DNA from: Metabacillus dongyingensis
GTDB taxonomy: Bacteria; Bacillota; Bacilli; Bacillales; Bacillaceae
Direction: 5' to 3'
Length of the DNA stretch: 64,000 nt
Assembly: GCF_019933155.2 (NCBI RefSeq)
Contig: NZ_CP082944.1
Coordinates: forward strand, 1,180,001-1,244,000
Made by a program: the position numbers and the translations under genes. Positions 27,157-36,001 of the stretch are shown here, one piece after another. The notes under the pieces are model-generated. The model worked only from the letters and a program-made list of their open reading frames with translations. It searched no databases and was not told the DNA's origin. The number at the start of each line of letters is the position of its first letter. The first letter of the stretch is position 1.

Positions 27157-28680
27157 ATGAAAAATACGGTTCGAGTGCTTTTGTTTGCAATTATTATTGG
27201 TTTTTTTATCTACATAATTCAAAATTTTACGGGCAGTATTTCAAGTGAATGGATGATTACAGCTACCACTGTTCTCTTTGCATTTTCAGTTATCTTTATC
27301 GGATTTGTCATTTTTCTTGAAAACCGGAAACCCTCTCAAACGATTACATGGCTTGTCGTTCTTGGAAGTTTTCCGCTGATCGGCTTTTTATTTTACCTTG
27401 TATTTGGACGCAATGTGAGAAAGAAGAAGTTATTTGACCGAAAAGCGCTGGTTGATGAAAAAATCATGTTTGAAATTGAAGGTAATCAATCGTCTTATGA
27501 GGATAAGATTGATTTAATGGGCGACCATCAGCAAATGCTTTTTAATTTAGCGCATCGCCTTGGACATACTCCAATTTCATTTGCTACAAGGACGAAAGCC
27601 TTGACGAATGGCAATGAGACATTTAATCATATTTTCGGGGAAATTGAGAAGGCTGAGCATCACATCCATCTTGAATATTATATTGTCAGGCACGATGAAG
27701 TCGGCAACAAATTAAAGGATGCTTTGATAAAGAAAGTGAAAGAAGGCGTAGAGGTTCGCTTTTTATATGATTCAGTCGGAAGCTGGAAATTATCAAAGGC
27801 GTACATTAAAGAAATGCAGCAGGCAGGCATTGATGTTGTTTCATTCTTACCTGTGAAAATGCCCTTTTTGAATAACAAAGTCAATTTCCGCAATCACAGA
27901 AAAATCATAGTCATCGATGGAACTGTCGGGTTTGTCGGCGGCTTGAATGTCGGTGATGAATATTTAGGCAAGAATGAGTTTTTCGGTTTTTGGCGTGATA
28001 CCCATTTAATGGTGTGGGGCGAAGCCGTCCGCACGCTGCAAATGATCTTTCTTCAGGATTGGTATTACATGACGGGAGAAAATATTGTGAAGAAGGAATA
28101 TATGACTCCTTCTGTTAAGCTTGAAGAGCATGAAGGAGGCGTACAGATAATTGCTGGCGGACCTGATAACAAATGGGAGGTCATTAAGAATCTGTTCTTC
28201 TCGATGATTACATCTGCCAAAGATTCCATCTGGATCGCATCTCCTTACTTTGTACCGGATGAAGATATTCTTTCAGCCTTAAAGGTAGCTTCATTGAGCG
28301 GTGTAGACGTAAGGCTGCTTGTGCCGAAGCGTCCAGATAAAAAAATTGTCTTCTATGCTTCAAGGTCTTATTTCCTGGAATTGCTTGAAGCTGGTGTGAA
28401 AATTTACGAATATGAAGAAGGCTTTATGCACAGCAAGATTGTCATTGTTGATTATGAGCTTGCTTCTATAGGAACTGCAAATATGGATATGAGAAGCTTC
28501 CATTTGAATTTTGAAGTGAATGCCTTTCTTTACCGGACAAGAAGCACGCAAAAGCTTGTCGATGAGTATGAGCGTGATCTCAAAGTATCTCATGAAATTA
28601 TCATGGATGAATTCAACAATCGCCCATTCAGGCAGAAGCTTTATGAATCAATGTCCAGACTGCTTTCCCCCTTGTTATAA
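27157..28680 (+). CDS. cls: Cardiolipin synthase
   Basis: Cls joins two phosphatidylglycerol molecules to cardiolipin at the membrane. The 507-residue protein has two N-terminal membrane helices, then two phospholipase D domains with HKD motifs. The first is at residue 246 (NHRKIIVIDG), the second at residue 425 (HSKIVIVDYELASIGTANMD). The ATG at 27157 follows AGGGG. It sits alone between mecA and coiA with a terminator behind it. B. subtilis does not have cls here, but other Bacillaceae do. Confidence 0.96.
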   Translation: MKNTVRVLLFAIIIGFFIYIIQNFTGSISSEWMITATTVLFAFSVIFIGFVIFLENRKPSQTITWLVVLGSFPLIGFLFYLVFGRNVRKKKLFDRKALVDEKIMFEIEGNQSSYEDKIDLMGDHQQMLFNLAHRLGHTPISFATRTKALTNGNETFNHIFGEIEKAEHHIHLEYYIVRHDEVGNKLKDALIKKVKEGVEVRFLYDSVGSWKLSKAYIKEMQQAGIDVVSFLPVKMPFLNNKVNFRNHRKIIVIDGTVGFVGGLNVGDEYLGKNEFFGFWRDTHLMVWGEAVRTLQMIFLQDWYYMTGENIVKKEYMTPSVKLEEHEGGVQIIAGGPDNKWEVIKNLFFSMITSAKDSIWIASPYFVPDEDILSALKVASLSGVDVRLLVPKRPDKKIVFYASRSYFLELLEAGVKIYEYEEGFMHSKIVIVDYELASIGTANMDMRSFHLNFEVNAFLYRTRSTQKLVDEYERDLKVSHEIIMDEFNNRPFRQKLYESMSRLLSPLL

Positions 28681-28688
28681 TTTAAGGA

Positions 28689-28717
28689 GACATGCCGTAA
28701 ATGGCATGTCTTTTTTT
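28689..28717 (+). terminator. Terminator of cls
   Basis: GACATGCC and GGCATGTC pair around GTAAAT, followed by seven T. Confidence 0.9.
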
Positions 28718-28737
28718 GGTCGTATTGATAAAATTTA

Positions 28738-28808
28738 CGTGCTTATATGGCTAGCGCAAGCGCAGATCTCCGGCCAGAAAATATCGGCCAACTTGCGCTT
28801 TTGTTATA
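28738..28808. repeat. Dispersed intergenic element, copy 2 (short form)
   Basis: The copy contains CGGCCAGAAAATATCGGCC and ends in CTTGCGCTTTTGTTA, matching landmarks of the copies at 14.6 and 36.4 kb. It lies between cls and coiA. Confidence 0.5.
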
Positions 28809-28880
28809 AAAACAGATTCCTTAATAAGGAAACTTTTTATATAATGAAGAAGATCATAACAAAGGAGCTGATGCAAAGTT

Positions 28881-30074
28881 ATGCTAGTTGCCAAAACCGG
28901 CAAAGGAACTATGATTAATCTTTCGGACAAGCAATGGGAAGCAAAGATCCTTATGCAATTAAGAAGGAAAGAAGCCTTCTACTGTACAGTGTGTGAAAAT
29001 CCGCTTGATTTAAAGATTGGCAGCATTAAAGTCCATCATTTTGCACACAAAAAAAATAAAACGTGTTCCATAGAGACTGAGCCTGAAAGCGAGTACCATC
29101 TGTATGGGAAGCTCCAGCTTTATAAGTGGCTTCAGGGGCAAGGAGTCCAAAGTGCAGAGCTCGAACAATACCTCCCAAGTATTTCTCAGCGCCCTGATGT
29201 GCTTTTTAAAAACAGGAATAAATACACAGCTGTAGAATATCAATGCTCAGTGATGCCTGCTTCTCTTTTTTCAAAAAGAACCAGCCAATATAAAAAAGCA
29301 GGGATTAATGAGATGTGGATATTAGGCGGTAAAAATACTGCACGGTTAAGCAGTCATACCTTTCGCATTTCCCCTTTTCAGTGGCTGTTTGCAAGAGCAG
29401 GTGAAGACCCGCTCGATCCGCCGTTTATCCCTACGTATTGTTCAAAAGTGCAGGCATTCCTTCTGATTGAACACCTCATTCCTTTTTCAAAACAAGTCTT
29501 CTTCTCCATTCCAAGATATTTGCCTCTAAATCAAACCGCCATTTCTGATCTTCAAAGTCCAAAAACGCATTCTATTAAGTCCCATCTTTCAAAGTGGATT
29601 CACCTCATCAAATCACATCGTTTAAAACCGGCTGTACATCTTCAGAGGGAAATGATCCTGCTTCAGAAAGAACTTTATGAAAAGAAGCAGACTCCGCTTT
29701 CCCACCTTCCTGCTGAAGCCTTTCTTCCAATCAAAACCAGCTATCTGTTTGATTCCCGCATTTGCCTTTGGCAAACCAAAATTCTCTTGTTCATAGATCA
29801 GATCCAAACACACACAGTTTTTACTCTTGAAGAGGTTACAAGGGAAATAAGGGCAGATCCTTCAACTAAAGTCCGTGATCTAACACATTTAAAGCATCTT
29901 ACTATTGGGGCACCGATTCTTGAATATTTGGAGGCATTATCGTTTATGGGCATGCTTCAGCGTGTAAATAAAAACAAATATGTGAAACAAAAAGAAATTA
30001 CATGGCAGAGTAAACCTGCTGATTTATTAAAGAGAGATGAGCTTGTTATGAAGCTATTTACTCAATATAAATGA
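28881..30074 (+). CDS. coiA: Competence protein CoiA
   Basis: CoiA-family proteins help process or recombine incoming DNA during transformation. The 397-residue protein has an N-terminal zinc-finger-like segment (CTVCENPLDL...HHFAHKKNKTC). A nuclease-like core follows with a PD-(D/E)xK pattern (RPDVLFKNRNKYTAVEYQCS). The C-terminal part is variable and basic. The start ATG 28881 gives the family-typical MLVAKTGKG; AAGGAG lies about 13 bases upstream. Together with mecA and opp it suggests a conserved competence capacity. Confidence 0.9.
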   Translation: MLVAKTGKGTMINLSDKQWEAKILMQLRRKEAFYCTVCENPLDLKIGSIKVHHFAHKKNKTCSIETEPESEYHLYGKLQLYKWLQGQGVQSAELEQYLPSISQRPDVLFKNRNKYTAVEYQCSVMPASLFSKRTSQYKKAGINEMWILGGKNTARLSSHTFRISPFQWLFARAGEDPLDPPFIPTYCSKVQAFLLIEHLIPFSKQVFFSIPRYLPLNQTAISDLQSPKTHSIKSHLSKWIHLIKSHRLKPAVHLQREMILLQKELYEKKQTPLSHLPAEAFLPIKTSYLFDSRICLWQTKILLFIDQIQTHTVFTLEEVTREIRADPSTKVRDLTHLKHLTIGAPILEYLEALSFMGMLQRVNKNKYVKQKEITWQSKPADLLKRDELVMKLFTQYK

Positions 30075-30138
30075 TTTGTATGAACAGGGTAAGGACGAAG
30101 CAACCTATGAAAGAGTGAATATGAATGGAGGAATGATG

Positions 30139-30297
30139 ATGTTTTATAAAAAAAGAAGGAAAAGCAATTTGTTTGATTACACCTTAACAGCTGTCAGCAC
30201 AGGAGCCATTGCATACCTGATGACGAAGTCGATGCGCGAAAATGGAGAGAAGGATGTCGACAGCCGTCAGGACTTGTCTGATATGCAGGGAAAATAG
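30139..30297 (+). CDS. Small single-pass membrane protein
   Basis: Three consecutive ATGs (30133, 30136, 30139) follow GGAGG at 30127-30131; 30139 has the best spacing and gives 52 residues. The product has a basic start (MFYKKRRKSN), one membrane helix (YTLTAVSTGAIAYLMTKS) and an acidic tail. A longer frame to 30076 has no ribosome-binding site. It lies between coiA and pepF. I do not recognise the family. Confidence 0.6.
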   Translation: MFYKKRRKSNLFDYTLTAVSTGAIAYLMTKSMRENGEKDVDSRQDLSDMQGK

Positions 30298-30375
30298 CAA
30301 GACTCTTAGATTGATTTGCAAGAAAATATAGAATATTATTGGGTTAATCATGTTAAAAGGGGGATTTGGATAACT

Positions 30376-32193
30376 ATGGCAGAACAAACAGCCGTTAAAA
30401 CATTGCCGAAAAGAACGGACATCGCCGTCGAAGATACATGGAAACTTGAGGATATTTTTGAAAATGATGAAGCTTGGGAAGCGGAGTTTAAAGAAGTGAA
30501 AGCTTCCTTGCCTAAAATTGGAGAATTCAAGGGCAAACTCGGAGATTCAGCTGATGGTTTTCTAGAAGCACTTACATATCAGGATGCTGTGATGGAGAGA
30601 TTAGGAAAGCTTTATACATATGCCCACATGAGATACGATCAAGACACAGGGGATTCACACTATCAGGGCTTAAATGACCGTGCATCAAACCTTTACACAC
30701 AGGCGAGCAGTGTTTCGTCCTACATTATACCTGAAATCCTATCAATGGATGAAGCGAAAATTAAAGGCTTCTTAAATGAAAAAGAAGAGCTGAAGGTTTA
30801 CGGGCATACGTTAGACGAAATTAACCGCCAGCGTCCGCATGTATTATCTGCAGAGCAGGAAGCCCTTTTAGCGCAGGCTTCAGATGTATTGGGATCATCA
30901 AGCAATACATTCGGCATGCTGAATAATGCAGATCTTGAATTTCCTTCAATAAAAGATGAGGACGGCGAAGAGGTAGAAGTAACCCACGGCCGCTATATCC
31001 GATTTTTAGAAAGTGAAGACCGCAGAGTTAGGCAAGATGCTTTTAAAGCGGTATACAACACATATGATAAATATAAGAACACATTTGCAAGCACGCTTGG
31101 CGGAGCGATTAAAAAAGATAACTTCTACGCAACAGTAAGAAATTATCAGTCAGCACGCGAAGCAGCCCTCAGCAATAATAATATTCCTGAAGAAGTGTAT
31201 GAGAATCTCGTTAAGACGGTAAACGATAATCTCCACCTGCTTCATAAGTACATCGAGCTCCGCAAAAAAGTGCTCGGACTTGATGAGCTTCATATGTATG
31301 ACCTTTTCACACCGCTTGTGAAAGACGTCAAGATGAAAATTCCTTATGCTGAAGCAAAGGACTATTTGCTGAAAGGTCTTGCTCCGCTTGGCGAGGATTA
31401 CCTGGCTATCTTGAATGAAGGCTTTGAAAACCGCTGGGTTGATGTGCACGAAAACAAAGGGAAAAGAAGCGGTGCCTACTCTTCTGGAACTTACGGAACA
31501 AACCCATATATCCTGATGAACTGGCAGGATAATGTGAACAATCTCTTTACATTGGCCCATGAATTCGGTCACTCCGTGCACAGTTATTACACAAGAAAAT
31601 CTCAGCCGTATCAATATGGACATTATTCAATCTTCGTAGCAGAGGTTGCGTCTACATGCAACGAAGCGTTATTGAATGATTATCTGTTAAAAACCATTGA
31701 TGATAAGAAAAAACAGCTTTATCTCTTAAATCATTATTTAGAAGGATTCAGAGGCACAGTATTCCGTCAAACGATGTTTGCTGAGTATGAACATACGATT
31801 CATAAAAAAGCACAGGAAGGCGAACCGCTGACCCCAGATCTATTAACGAAGCTATATTATGATCTGAACAAAAAATACTTTGGTGAACACTTGGCAGTGG
31901 ACGAAGAAATAGGCCTGGAATGGGCAAGAATTCCACATTTCTACTACAATTACTACGTGTATCAGTATGCAACTGGATACAGTGCAGCAACTGCACTCAG
32001 CAAGCAGATCCTTGAAGAAGGAGAGCCTGCGGTCCGGCGCTACCTTGAGTTCCTCAAATCAGGAAGCTCGGATTATCCGATTGAAGTGCTGAAAAAAGCA
32101 GGCGTGGATATGACATCGCCCCAGCCAATTGAAGAAGCATTGAAGGTATTTGAAGAGAAGCTGAATGAGATGGAGCAGCTTTTGTCAGAGTAA
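30376..32193 (+). CDS. pepF: Oligoendopeptidase F
   Basis: PepF is a cytoplasmic M3-family zinc peptidase that cleaves short peptides. It fits next to oligopeptide permeases and was linked to degradation of signalling peptides in B. subtilis. The ATG at 30376 (MAEQTAVKTL) follows GGGGG; a longer frame from 30316 is unlikely. The 605 residues include HEFGH (residues 395-399) and the downstream glutamate helix (EVASTCNEALLNDYLL). A terminator follows. Confidence 0.95.
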   Translation: MAEQTAVKTLPKRTDIAVEDTWKLEDIFENDEAWEAEFKEVKASLPKIGEFKGKLGDSADGFLEALTYQDAVMERLGKLYTYAHMRYDQDTGDSHYQGLNDRASNLYTQASSVSSYIIPEILSMDEAKIKGFLNEKEELKVYGHTLDEINRQRPHVLSAEQEALLAQASDVLGSSSNTFGMLNNADLEFPSIKDEDGEEVEVTHGRYIRFLESEDRRVRQDAFKAVYNTYDKYKNTFASTLGGAIKKDNFYATVRNYQSAREAALSNNNIPEEVYENLVKTVNDNLHLLHKYIELRKKVLGLDELHMYDLFTPLVKDVKMKIPYAEAKDYLLKGLAPLGEDYLAILNEGFENRWVDVHENKGKRSGAYSSGTYGTNPYILMNWQDNVNNLFTLAHEFGHSVHSYYTRKSQPYQYGHYSIFVAEVASTCNEALLNDYLLKTIDDKKKQLYLLNHYLEGFRGTVFRQTMFAEYEHTIHKKAQEGEPLTPDLLTKLYYDLNKKYFGEHLAVDEEIGLEWARIPHFYYNYYVYQYATGYSAATALSKQILEEGEPAVRRYLEFLKSGSSDYPIEVLKKAGVDMTSPQPIEEALKVFEEKLNEMEQLLSE

Positions 32194-32199
32194 AATAAG

Positions 32200-32232
32200 A
32201 AGAATGCAGCCTGGGAGCTGCATTCTTTTTTA
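32200..32232 (+). terminator. Terminator of pepF
   Basis: AAGAATGCAGC and GCTGCATTCTT form an 11-pair stem followed by T-rich sequence. The stretch from here to 32456 contains no gene that I can support. Confidence 0.9.
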
Positions 32233-32456
32233 GTATCTGCAGAAGGCGGGAAGAGAATAAAAAAGCCTTAAAAGTACTATTAAATGACCGCTGTTTTTCT
32301 GTTCAAAAAACGGTTCAGCTAAATGTTACTTAATATTTCTGGGAGAAGCTTGATAATCGGCTAAAAAATTAACAAATTCCGCTTGAAAATGATGGCTTGA
32401 AAGAGCTGGCCAAAATACTGGTATCGATTGAATTTAATCAGTATACAGAGCCGCGG

Positions 32457-32633
32457 CTAAAACCCCTTAAAAGTTTTCCGGTGATTCATTAAATATAGTG
32501 TCACAAAGATTGAAATAAACAAAAGCGGGGACGATACCAGCAATGGAAACATCTCCATTAATCCAAGTATATTAAGAAAAAAACTAATAATAAGCAGAAT
32601 GATACTGATAATCAGGGGAAGGCTGCTGTTCAA
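32457..32633 (-). CDS. Small two-helix membrane protein with TTG start
   Basis: A minus-strand frame starts at TTG 32633 with GGAGG about eight bases upstream (32641-32646 region) and ends at TAG 32457, coding for 58 residues. The product has two hydrophobic helices (LIISIILLIISFFLNILG and LVSSPLLFISIFVTLYL) joined by a short turn with MEMFP, and a basic tail (NHRKTFKGF). B. subtilis has the small gene yizD at this position between pepF and spxH; equivalence is positional only. Its promoter must share the region with RoxS, transcribed the other way. Confidence 0.62.
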   Translation of the reverse strand: MNSSLPLIISIILLIISFFLNILGLMEMFPLLVSSPLLFISIFVTLYLMNHRKTFKGF

Positions 32634-32691
32634 TTTGAAATCCTCCTTGTTTGTCCTTTCTAAAAAATATGAAAGCCATTCTGTATTTATG

Positions 32692-32776
32692 TTTGTGACA
32701 AATTTGTGAAATGAGTTTCAATGGGTTGTCATAACTCGACAATTTCTGATATATTATAGATGTGAAATCAATCACA
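32692..32776 (+). promoter_or_regulatory. roxS promoter with ResD-like and Rex-like sites
   Basis: TTGTCA (32726-32731) and TATATT (32750-32755) are 18 bases apart. Upstream lies a direct repeat TTTGTGACA / TTTGTGAAA (32692-32700 and 32703-32711) resembling ResD boxes. At the start site is TGTGAAATCAATCACA (32761-32776), a dyad of the Rex/Fnr type. In B. subtilis RoxS is activated by ResD and repressed by Rex, consistent with these sites. Confidence 0.72.
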
Positions 32777-32880
32777 AACAAACATTTACCCCTTTGTTTG
32801 ACCGTGAAAAATTTCTCCCATCCCCTTTGTTGTCGTTAAGACATACAGAAGACTCCGTATTACCCGTGCGGAGTCTTTTT
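32762..32880 (+). ncRNA. roxS: RoxS (RsaE) regulatory small RNA
   Basis: The region carries the conserved RsaE/RoxS sequence. A stem CAAACAAA/TTTGTTTG has CATTTACCCC in its loop. This is followed by the single-stranded C-rich TTTCTCCCATCCCCTTTG, then a terminator with stem GACTCCG/CGGAGTC and a T-run ending near 32880. The C-rich motifs pair with Shine-Dalgarno regions of central-metabolism and redox mRNAs. Position between pepF and spxH is as in B. subtilis. Ends are estimated from promoter and terminator. Confidence 0.93.
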
Positions 32881-32910
32881 AAGAATAATAAAGTAAACGT
32901 TTTCAGGTTA

Positions 32911-32957
32911 AAAAAGAAGAAATCCGGTACAGGAAATTGTACCGGATTTCTTTCTTT
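32911..32957. terminator. Terminator of the yjbI-spxH unit
   Basis: AAGAAATCCGGTAC and GTACCGGATTTCTT form a 14-pair stem with T-rich ends on both strands, just past the spxH stop codon. Confidence 0.9.
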
Positions 32958-32958
32958 T

Positions 32959-33840
32959 TTATCCAATGTATCTCCAGAACGTACCATGCTTCACTGGCAC
33001 GCGCTCAACCTTTTGAGCAAGCAAATACTTTTTCATTTCCTTTTCCGCGTCTTCTGCCGTCATATTGTAAACTGCCGCAATCTCGGCTGTAGCGACAAAT
33101 TGAAAATAGCTTAAAAAGATTTCAAGCGGCGGTGCTTGAGATGGCTTCGGTACATCCCCGAGCATTTCTGATAAGATGCCAACATACATTTCATAAGGAT
33201 AATACCCGCTGATTTTCAGCCCTTCCTGATCAACATTCTGATTAAAGAAAGTGAGTGTAGGATTTTCCTGAACGTCCATTTCCGCAGATATTTTTAAATC
33301 ACATTGCAGCGCTTTGGCGGCACTGGCTGAATGAAGATCTTTTACAAACTCATCAGCATCAAGGCCGACTTCTTGTGCAATTTGTACAAGAACTTTCTCT
33401 TCTGCAATATTCTTTGTTTGAAGAAATAAGACTTCCTGAAGTTTCCGCAAATAGCGGATACCTGCTTTTCTGCCCTGAAGTTCTGCTGATTTTATCGCAA
33501 GCGAAGCTGCAAATGGAGATGAAATCGAACTTTCAGATCTTAGTATCCCATCACAGGACATCCCAGTTAAACTGGCTGTTTTTTCCCAGGCTTGCGCAAG
33601 ATTTGCCGGATTTTTCCGTTTTATCTGGTTAAGCGTTTTGATGCGTCCGCTGATAATATGTTTTAGTGTAAAGAATCTCCCATATTCAATCAGCAGTTTT
33701 TTTATGATCGGTTCAAGTGCCCAGCAGTCAGGGCATAGTGGGTCGATGAAGATATAGATTTCGAGCGGTTTTTTTGAATTGCCCTGACAGTGAGAGAAAA
33801 ATGGAGCTGATTTTTGATTCTCACTGTGCTGAATCATCAT
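32959..33840 (-). CDS. spxH: ClpXP adaptor SpxH (YjbH)
   Basis: SpxH delivers Spx to ClpXP and so keeps its level low without stress. The 293-residue protein has a DsbA-like thioredoxin fold with Cys36-Pro-Asp-Cys39 (IDPLCPDCW) near the N-terminus; the N-terminal His/Cys-containing segment (QHSE...SHCQG) may bind zinc as in B. subtilis. The ATG at 33840 overlaps the yjbI stop by four bases, so the two are coupled. Its substrate gene spxA is 8 kb away. Confidence 0.95.
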   Translation of the reverse strand: MMIQHSENQKSAPFFSHCQGNSKKPLEIYIFIDPLCPDCWALEPIIKKLLIEYGRFFTLKHIISGRIKTLNQIKRKNPANLAQAWEKTASLTGMSCDGILRSESSISSPFAASLAIKSAELQGRKAGIRYLRKLQEVLFLQTKNIAEEKVLVQIAQEVGLDADEFVKDLHSASAAKALQCDLKISAEMDVQENPTLTFFNQNVDQEGLKISGYYPYEMYVGILSEMLGDVPKPSQAPPLEIFLSYFQFVATAEIAAVYNMTAEDAEKEMKKYLLAQKVERVPVKHGTFWRYIG

Positions 33841-34247
33841 TGCGGAGAACCCTTCGGCTGCTGTTTTTCATCTGGAGTGTTAACCATGTGCTGGGCTGTC
33901 AGTTCCAGCCGTTCAAAAAACCATTCCCGAAATCGTTCATCAAGGTCTAATTCATCCATAGCTTCTTCCATGCAAGAAAGCCATGCCCCGGCTCTTGCAG
34001 GGGTAATTTGAAAGGGTAAATGTCTTGCCCGCAGCATGGGATGTCCATGTTCTTCTGTATATAAAGACGGTCCGCCTAAGTATTGCGTCAAAAATTGTTT
34101 TTGTTTTCTAGCTGTTTCCGACAAATCATCTGGAAAAATCGGAGAGAGCAGAGGATGCTTGTGTACTTTATGATAGAAGGCATCAACCAGCTGCGAAAGT
34201 GTATCTTCCCCAATCGCTTCATATGGTGTTGCAAATTGATCAGCCAT
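33837..34247 (-). CDS. yjbI: Truncated haemoglobin YjbI
   Basis: A 136-residue group II truncated globin that binds haem and probably handles oxygen, peroxide or NO in the cytoplasm. Visible are the N-terminal [17 protein letters not shown], the short EF region ([22 protein letters not shown]) with the proximal His in RARHLPF, and the Trp-containing helix ([15 protein letters not shown]). The ATG at 34247 follows AAAGGAG. It is the first gene of the yjbI-spxH operon. This pairing is conserved in Bacillus and links thiol stress to haem chemistry. Confidence 0.95.
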   Translation of the reverse strand: MADQFATPYEAIGEDTLSQLVDAFYHKVHKHPLLSPIFPDDLSETARKQKQFLTQYLGGPSLYTEEHGHPMLRARHLPFQITPARAGAWLSCMEEAMDELDLDERFREWFFERLELTAQHMVNTPDEKQQPKGSPQ

Positions 34248-34280
34248 GCCTGTGATCTCCTTTATTAATAAGATAAGCTT

Positions 34281-34309
34281 ATTGTAACAATTGACCTAAC
34301 ATTGCTCAA
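34281..34309 (-). promoter_or_regulatory. Promoter of yjbI-spxH
   Basis: On the minus strand TTGAGC (34309-34304) and TACAAT (34286-34281) are 17 bases apart, about 30 bases upstream of the yjbI start codon. Confidence 0.6.
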
Positions 34310-34440
34310 ACAAACTGCCTTGAAAAGAATATCTTGTTTAAGATAATACAGGTCATGTTATATTCTAATCCATATAATCAAGATGGAAAATGGGCGATAA
34401 GCCTTTTTTTAGTCTCAGTATTTATTTAGTCTCCAGGAGT

Positions 34441-34508
34441 ATATCTCCAGCTCCATAGCTTATATCAAAGGTCAGATGGGATCTGACGCTGCTACCGCTT
34501 TTCTTAGT
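34441..34508. repeat. Dispersed intergenic element, copy 3 (degenerate)
   Basis: The segment begins ATATCTCCAGCTCC and ends GCTACCGCTTTTCTTAG, like the ends of the copies at 14.6 and 36.4 kb, but the core is mostly different (GGTCAGATGGGATC). It lies between yjbI and the lytic transglycosylase gene. Confidence 0.4.
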
Positions 34509-34540
34509 ATATGTGCAGGGCTTCTTTCTATGAAATGATA

Positions 34541-34586
34541 AAGGGAGCTGATTTAAAGCCGCTTTCGCTTTAAATCAGCTCCTTTA
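34541..34586 (-). terminator. Terminator of yjbK-cwlQ
   Basis: GGAGCTGATTTAAAGC and GCTTTAAATCAGCTCC form a 16-pair perfect stem around a short loop. The minus-strand tail is only CTTTATC, so RNA release may rely mainly on stem strength. Confidence 0.75.
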
Positions 34587-35195
34587 TTAAGCAAAATAGG
34601 AAGCAGTAATTTTTTGTACGTAGTTTTGTGTTTCTTTAAACGGGGGAATGCCGCCGTACTTATCAACATTTCCAGACCCGGCGTTATATGCTGCAAGAGC
34701 AAGTGGGATATCACCATTGTATTTCGTTAGCATCTGCTTTAAATACTTTGTTCCGCCTTCAATGTTTTGAGCGGGGTCAAAAGAATTCAAAACGCCAAGT
34801 GACTGTGCCGTTTTTGGCATAAGCTGCATAAGTCCTGCAGCCCCTGCAGCACTCTTGGCATTAGGGTTGAAACCCGACTCTTGAGAAATGACGGCTCTGA
34901 TCAGTTTCTCATCCAAGCTGTATTTGGCTGCCATTTCAGAAATGAGGCTGTCAATTTCCTTGCTGCCTGCCGGTTCAGAAGGTGTCGTACGGACATTTAC
35001 GTTTGCGTGCGGCATTGTCAAGGGGACGGCAGCTTGCTTAAATTGAGGCGGGACTTCTTCAGTCTGACCGTCAATATAAGACTGAAAGATATCCTTGAAC
35101 ATGGACGCAGATGAGGACTCGGACGTTTCATCCGTTTGGGACAGGCTCCGTATAGCCTGAAGCTGCATCATTGCTTTCATATGGTTAATTTCCAC
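34587..35195 (-). CDS. cwlQ: Lytic transglycosylase (YjbJ/CwlQ type)
   Basis: The start is GTG 35195, seven bases after AAGGAG; the longer upstream frame overlaps yjbK and is not used. The 202-residue protein has a C-terminal SLT domain (residues about 85-200) with catalytic Glu in ISQESGFNPNAKSAAGAAGL, then MQLMPKTAQSLG and ALAAYNAGSGNV. It cleaves peptidoglycan glycan strands. No classical signal peptide is seen; B. subtilis CwlQ also lacks an obvious one. The start overlaps the end of yjbK by 11 bases. Confidence 0.9.
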   Translation of the reverse strand: MEINHMKAMMQLQAIRSLSQTDETSESSSASMFKDIFQSYIDGQTEEVPPQFKQAAVPLTMPHANVNVRTTPSEPAGSKEIDSLISEMAAKYSLDEKLIRAVISQESGFNPNAKSAAGAAGLMQLMPKTAQSLGVLNSFDPAQNIEGGTKYLKQMLTKYNGDIPLALAAYNAGSGNVDKYGGIPPFKETQNYVQKITASYFA

Positions 35196-35796
35196 TATTA
35201 TGCTCCTTCTCATTAGCGATCTGACGTTTATGATCATAAAAACGTTTAATTTTGTTTGGTGTTGTGCGCAGAGGAATCTGCAGGGAGGTGAGCAGCTCGT
35301 GAAAAGCAAGCAGTCCTTCTTCTGCATCCAAGACCTCATATTCAACCTCATAATCCTCTTTATTTATATATCGGCTGTGATCAAGAACAATTAAGCCATT
35401 TTTATAGGTTTTCTCTGCACGATTTGTGGATAAAGTTCCAAAGAAGGAAATGCCTTCAGAAAGGATTCCGAGTGAGAGTATCCGTTCTAAAACCTGGCCT
35501 TTTGGAAGAGCTGAAGCGGATGAAAGAAGCTCAGCTGCTTTTTTTTCTGTAATTTCCTGGTGAGTTTCAAGCAGGCCGACAGGTGCAGGTTCTTTTAATG
35601 TCAGTACGTACCTGCCGTTTTTAAAGCGAATGCGAAGGGCCGCACCCAGCTCTTTAAGATGGAATTCCGGCGTATCAAAATAATGGTTTTCCTGGTGTCT
35701 GAAGTCATCATCAGAGATTTGAAAAAAATCAGTCAGTCGGGAGAATTCATTTTCAGTAAGCAGATTTTTATATTCAATTTCAATTTCCTGGGTCAT
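35185..35796 (-). CDS. yjbK: CYTH-domain protein YjbK
   Basis: The start is ATG 35796 after GAAAGGACG, giving 203 residues; the frame extending upstream to 35937 lacks a start signal. The CYTH signature EIEIEYKNLL stands at the very N-terminus, with further tunnel-fold residues (HYFDTPEF, LGAALRIRFKNG, YVLTLK, EVEYEV). CYTH proteins hydrolyse triphosphates such as inorganic triphosphate or thiamin triphosphate in a metal-dependent way. The substrate of YjbK is uncertain; a gene for alarmone metabolism lies nearby. It is divergent from yjbL. Confidence 0.9.
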   Translation of the reverse strand: MTQEIEIEYKNLLTENEFSRLTDFFQISDDDFRHQENHYFDTPEFHLKELGAALRIRFKNGRYVLTLKEPAPVGLLETHQEITEKKAAELLSSASALPKGQVLERILSLGILSEGISFFGTLSTNRAEKTYKNGLIVLDHSRYINKEDYEVEYEVLDAEEGLLAFHELLTSLQIPLRTTPNKIKRFYDHKRQIANEKEHNSGN

Positions 35797-36001
35797 GGTT
35801 ATAACGTCCTTTCGGTTATCAGATATTAATATGGTAAGCAACATTGCATTCGGGCTCCGCTTTTCGGTGTTGTCCAGCCCCAGAACGGGCGATTCCTCAT
35901 TTCTATTTATTATGGCAATTAAAAAAACGGTTTTCAATATTTATCATGCACAGGGTGAATATGATAAAATAGACGTGGAATTGATTTGGAAGGAGATTTT
36001 T

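Noticed and set aside
32584..32781. 65-codon minus-strand frame overlapping roxS
   Set aside because: It crosses the roxS promoter and has no ribosome-binding site; the overlapping TTG-start frame at 32457-32633 is better supported.
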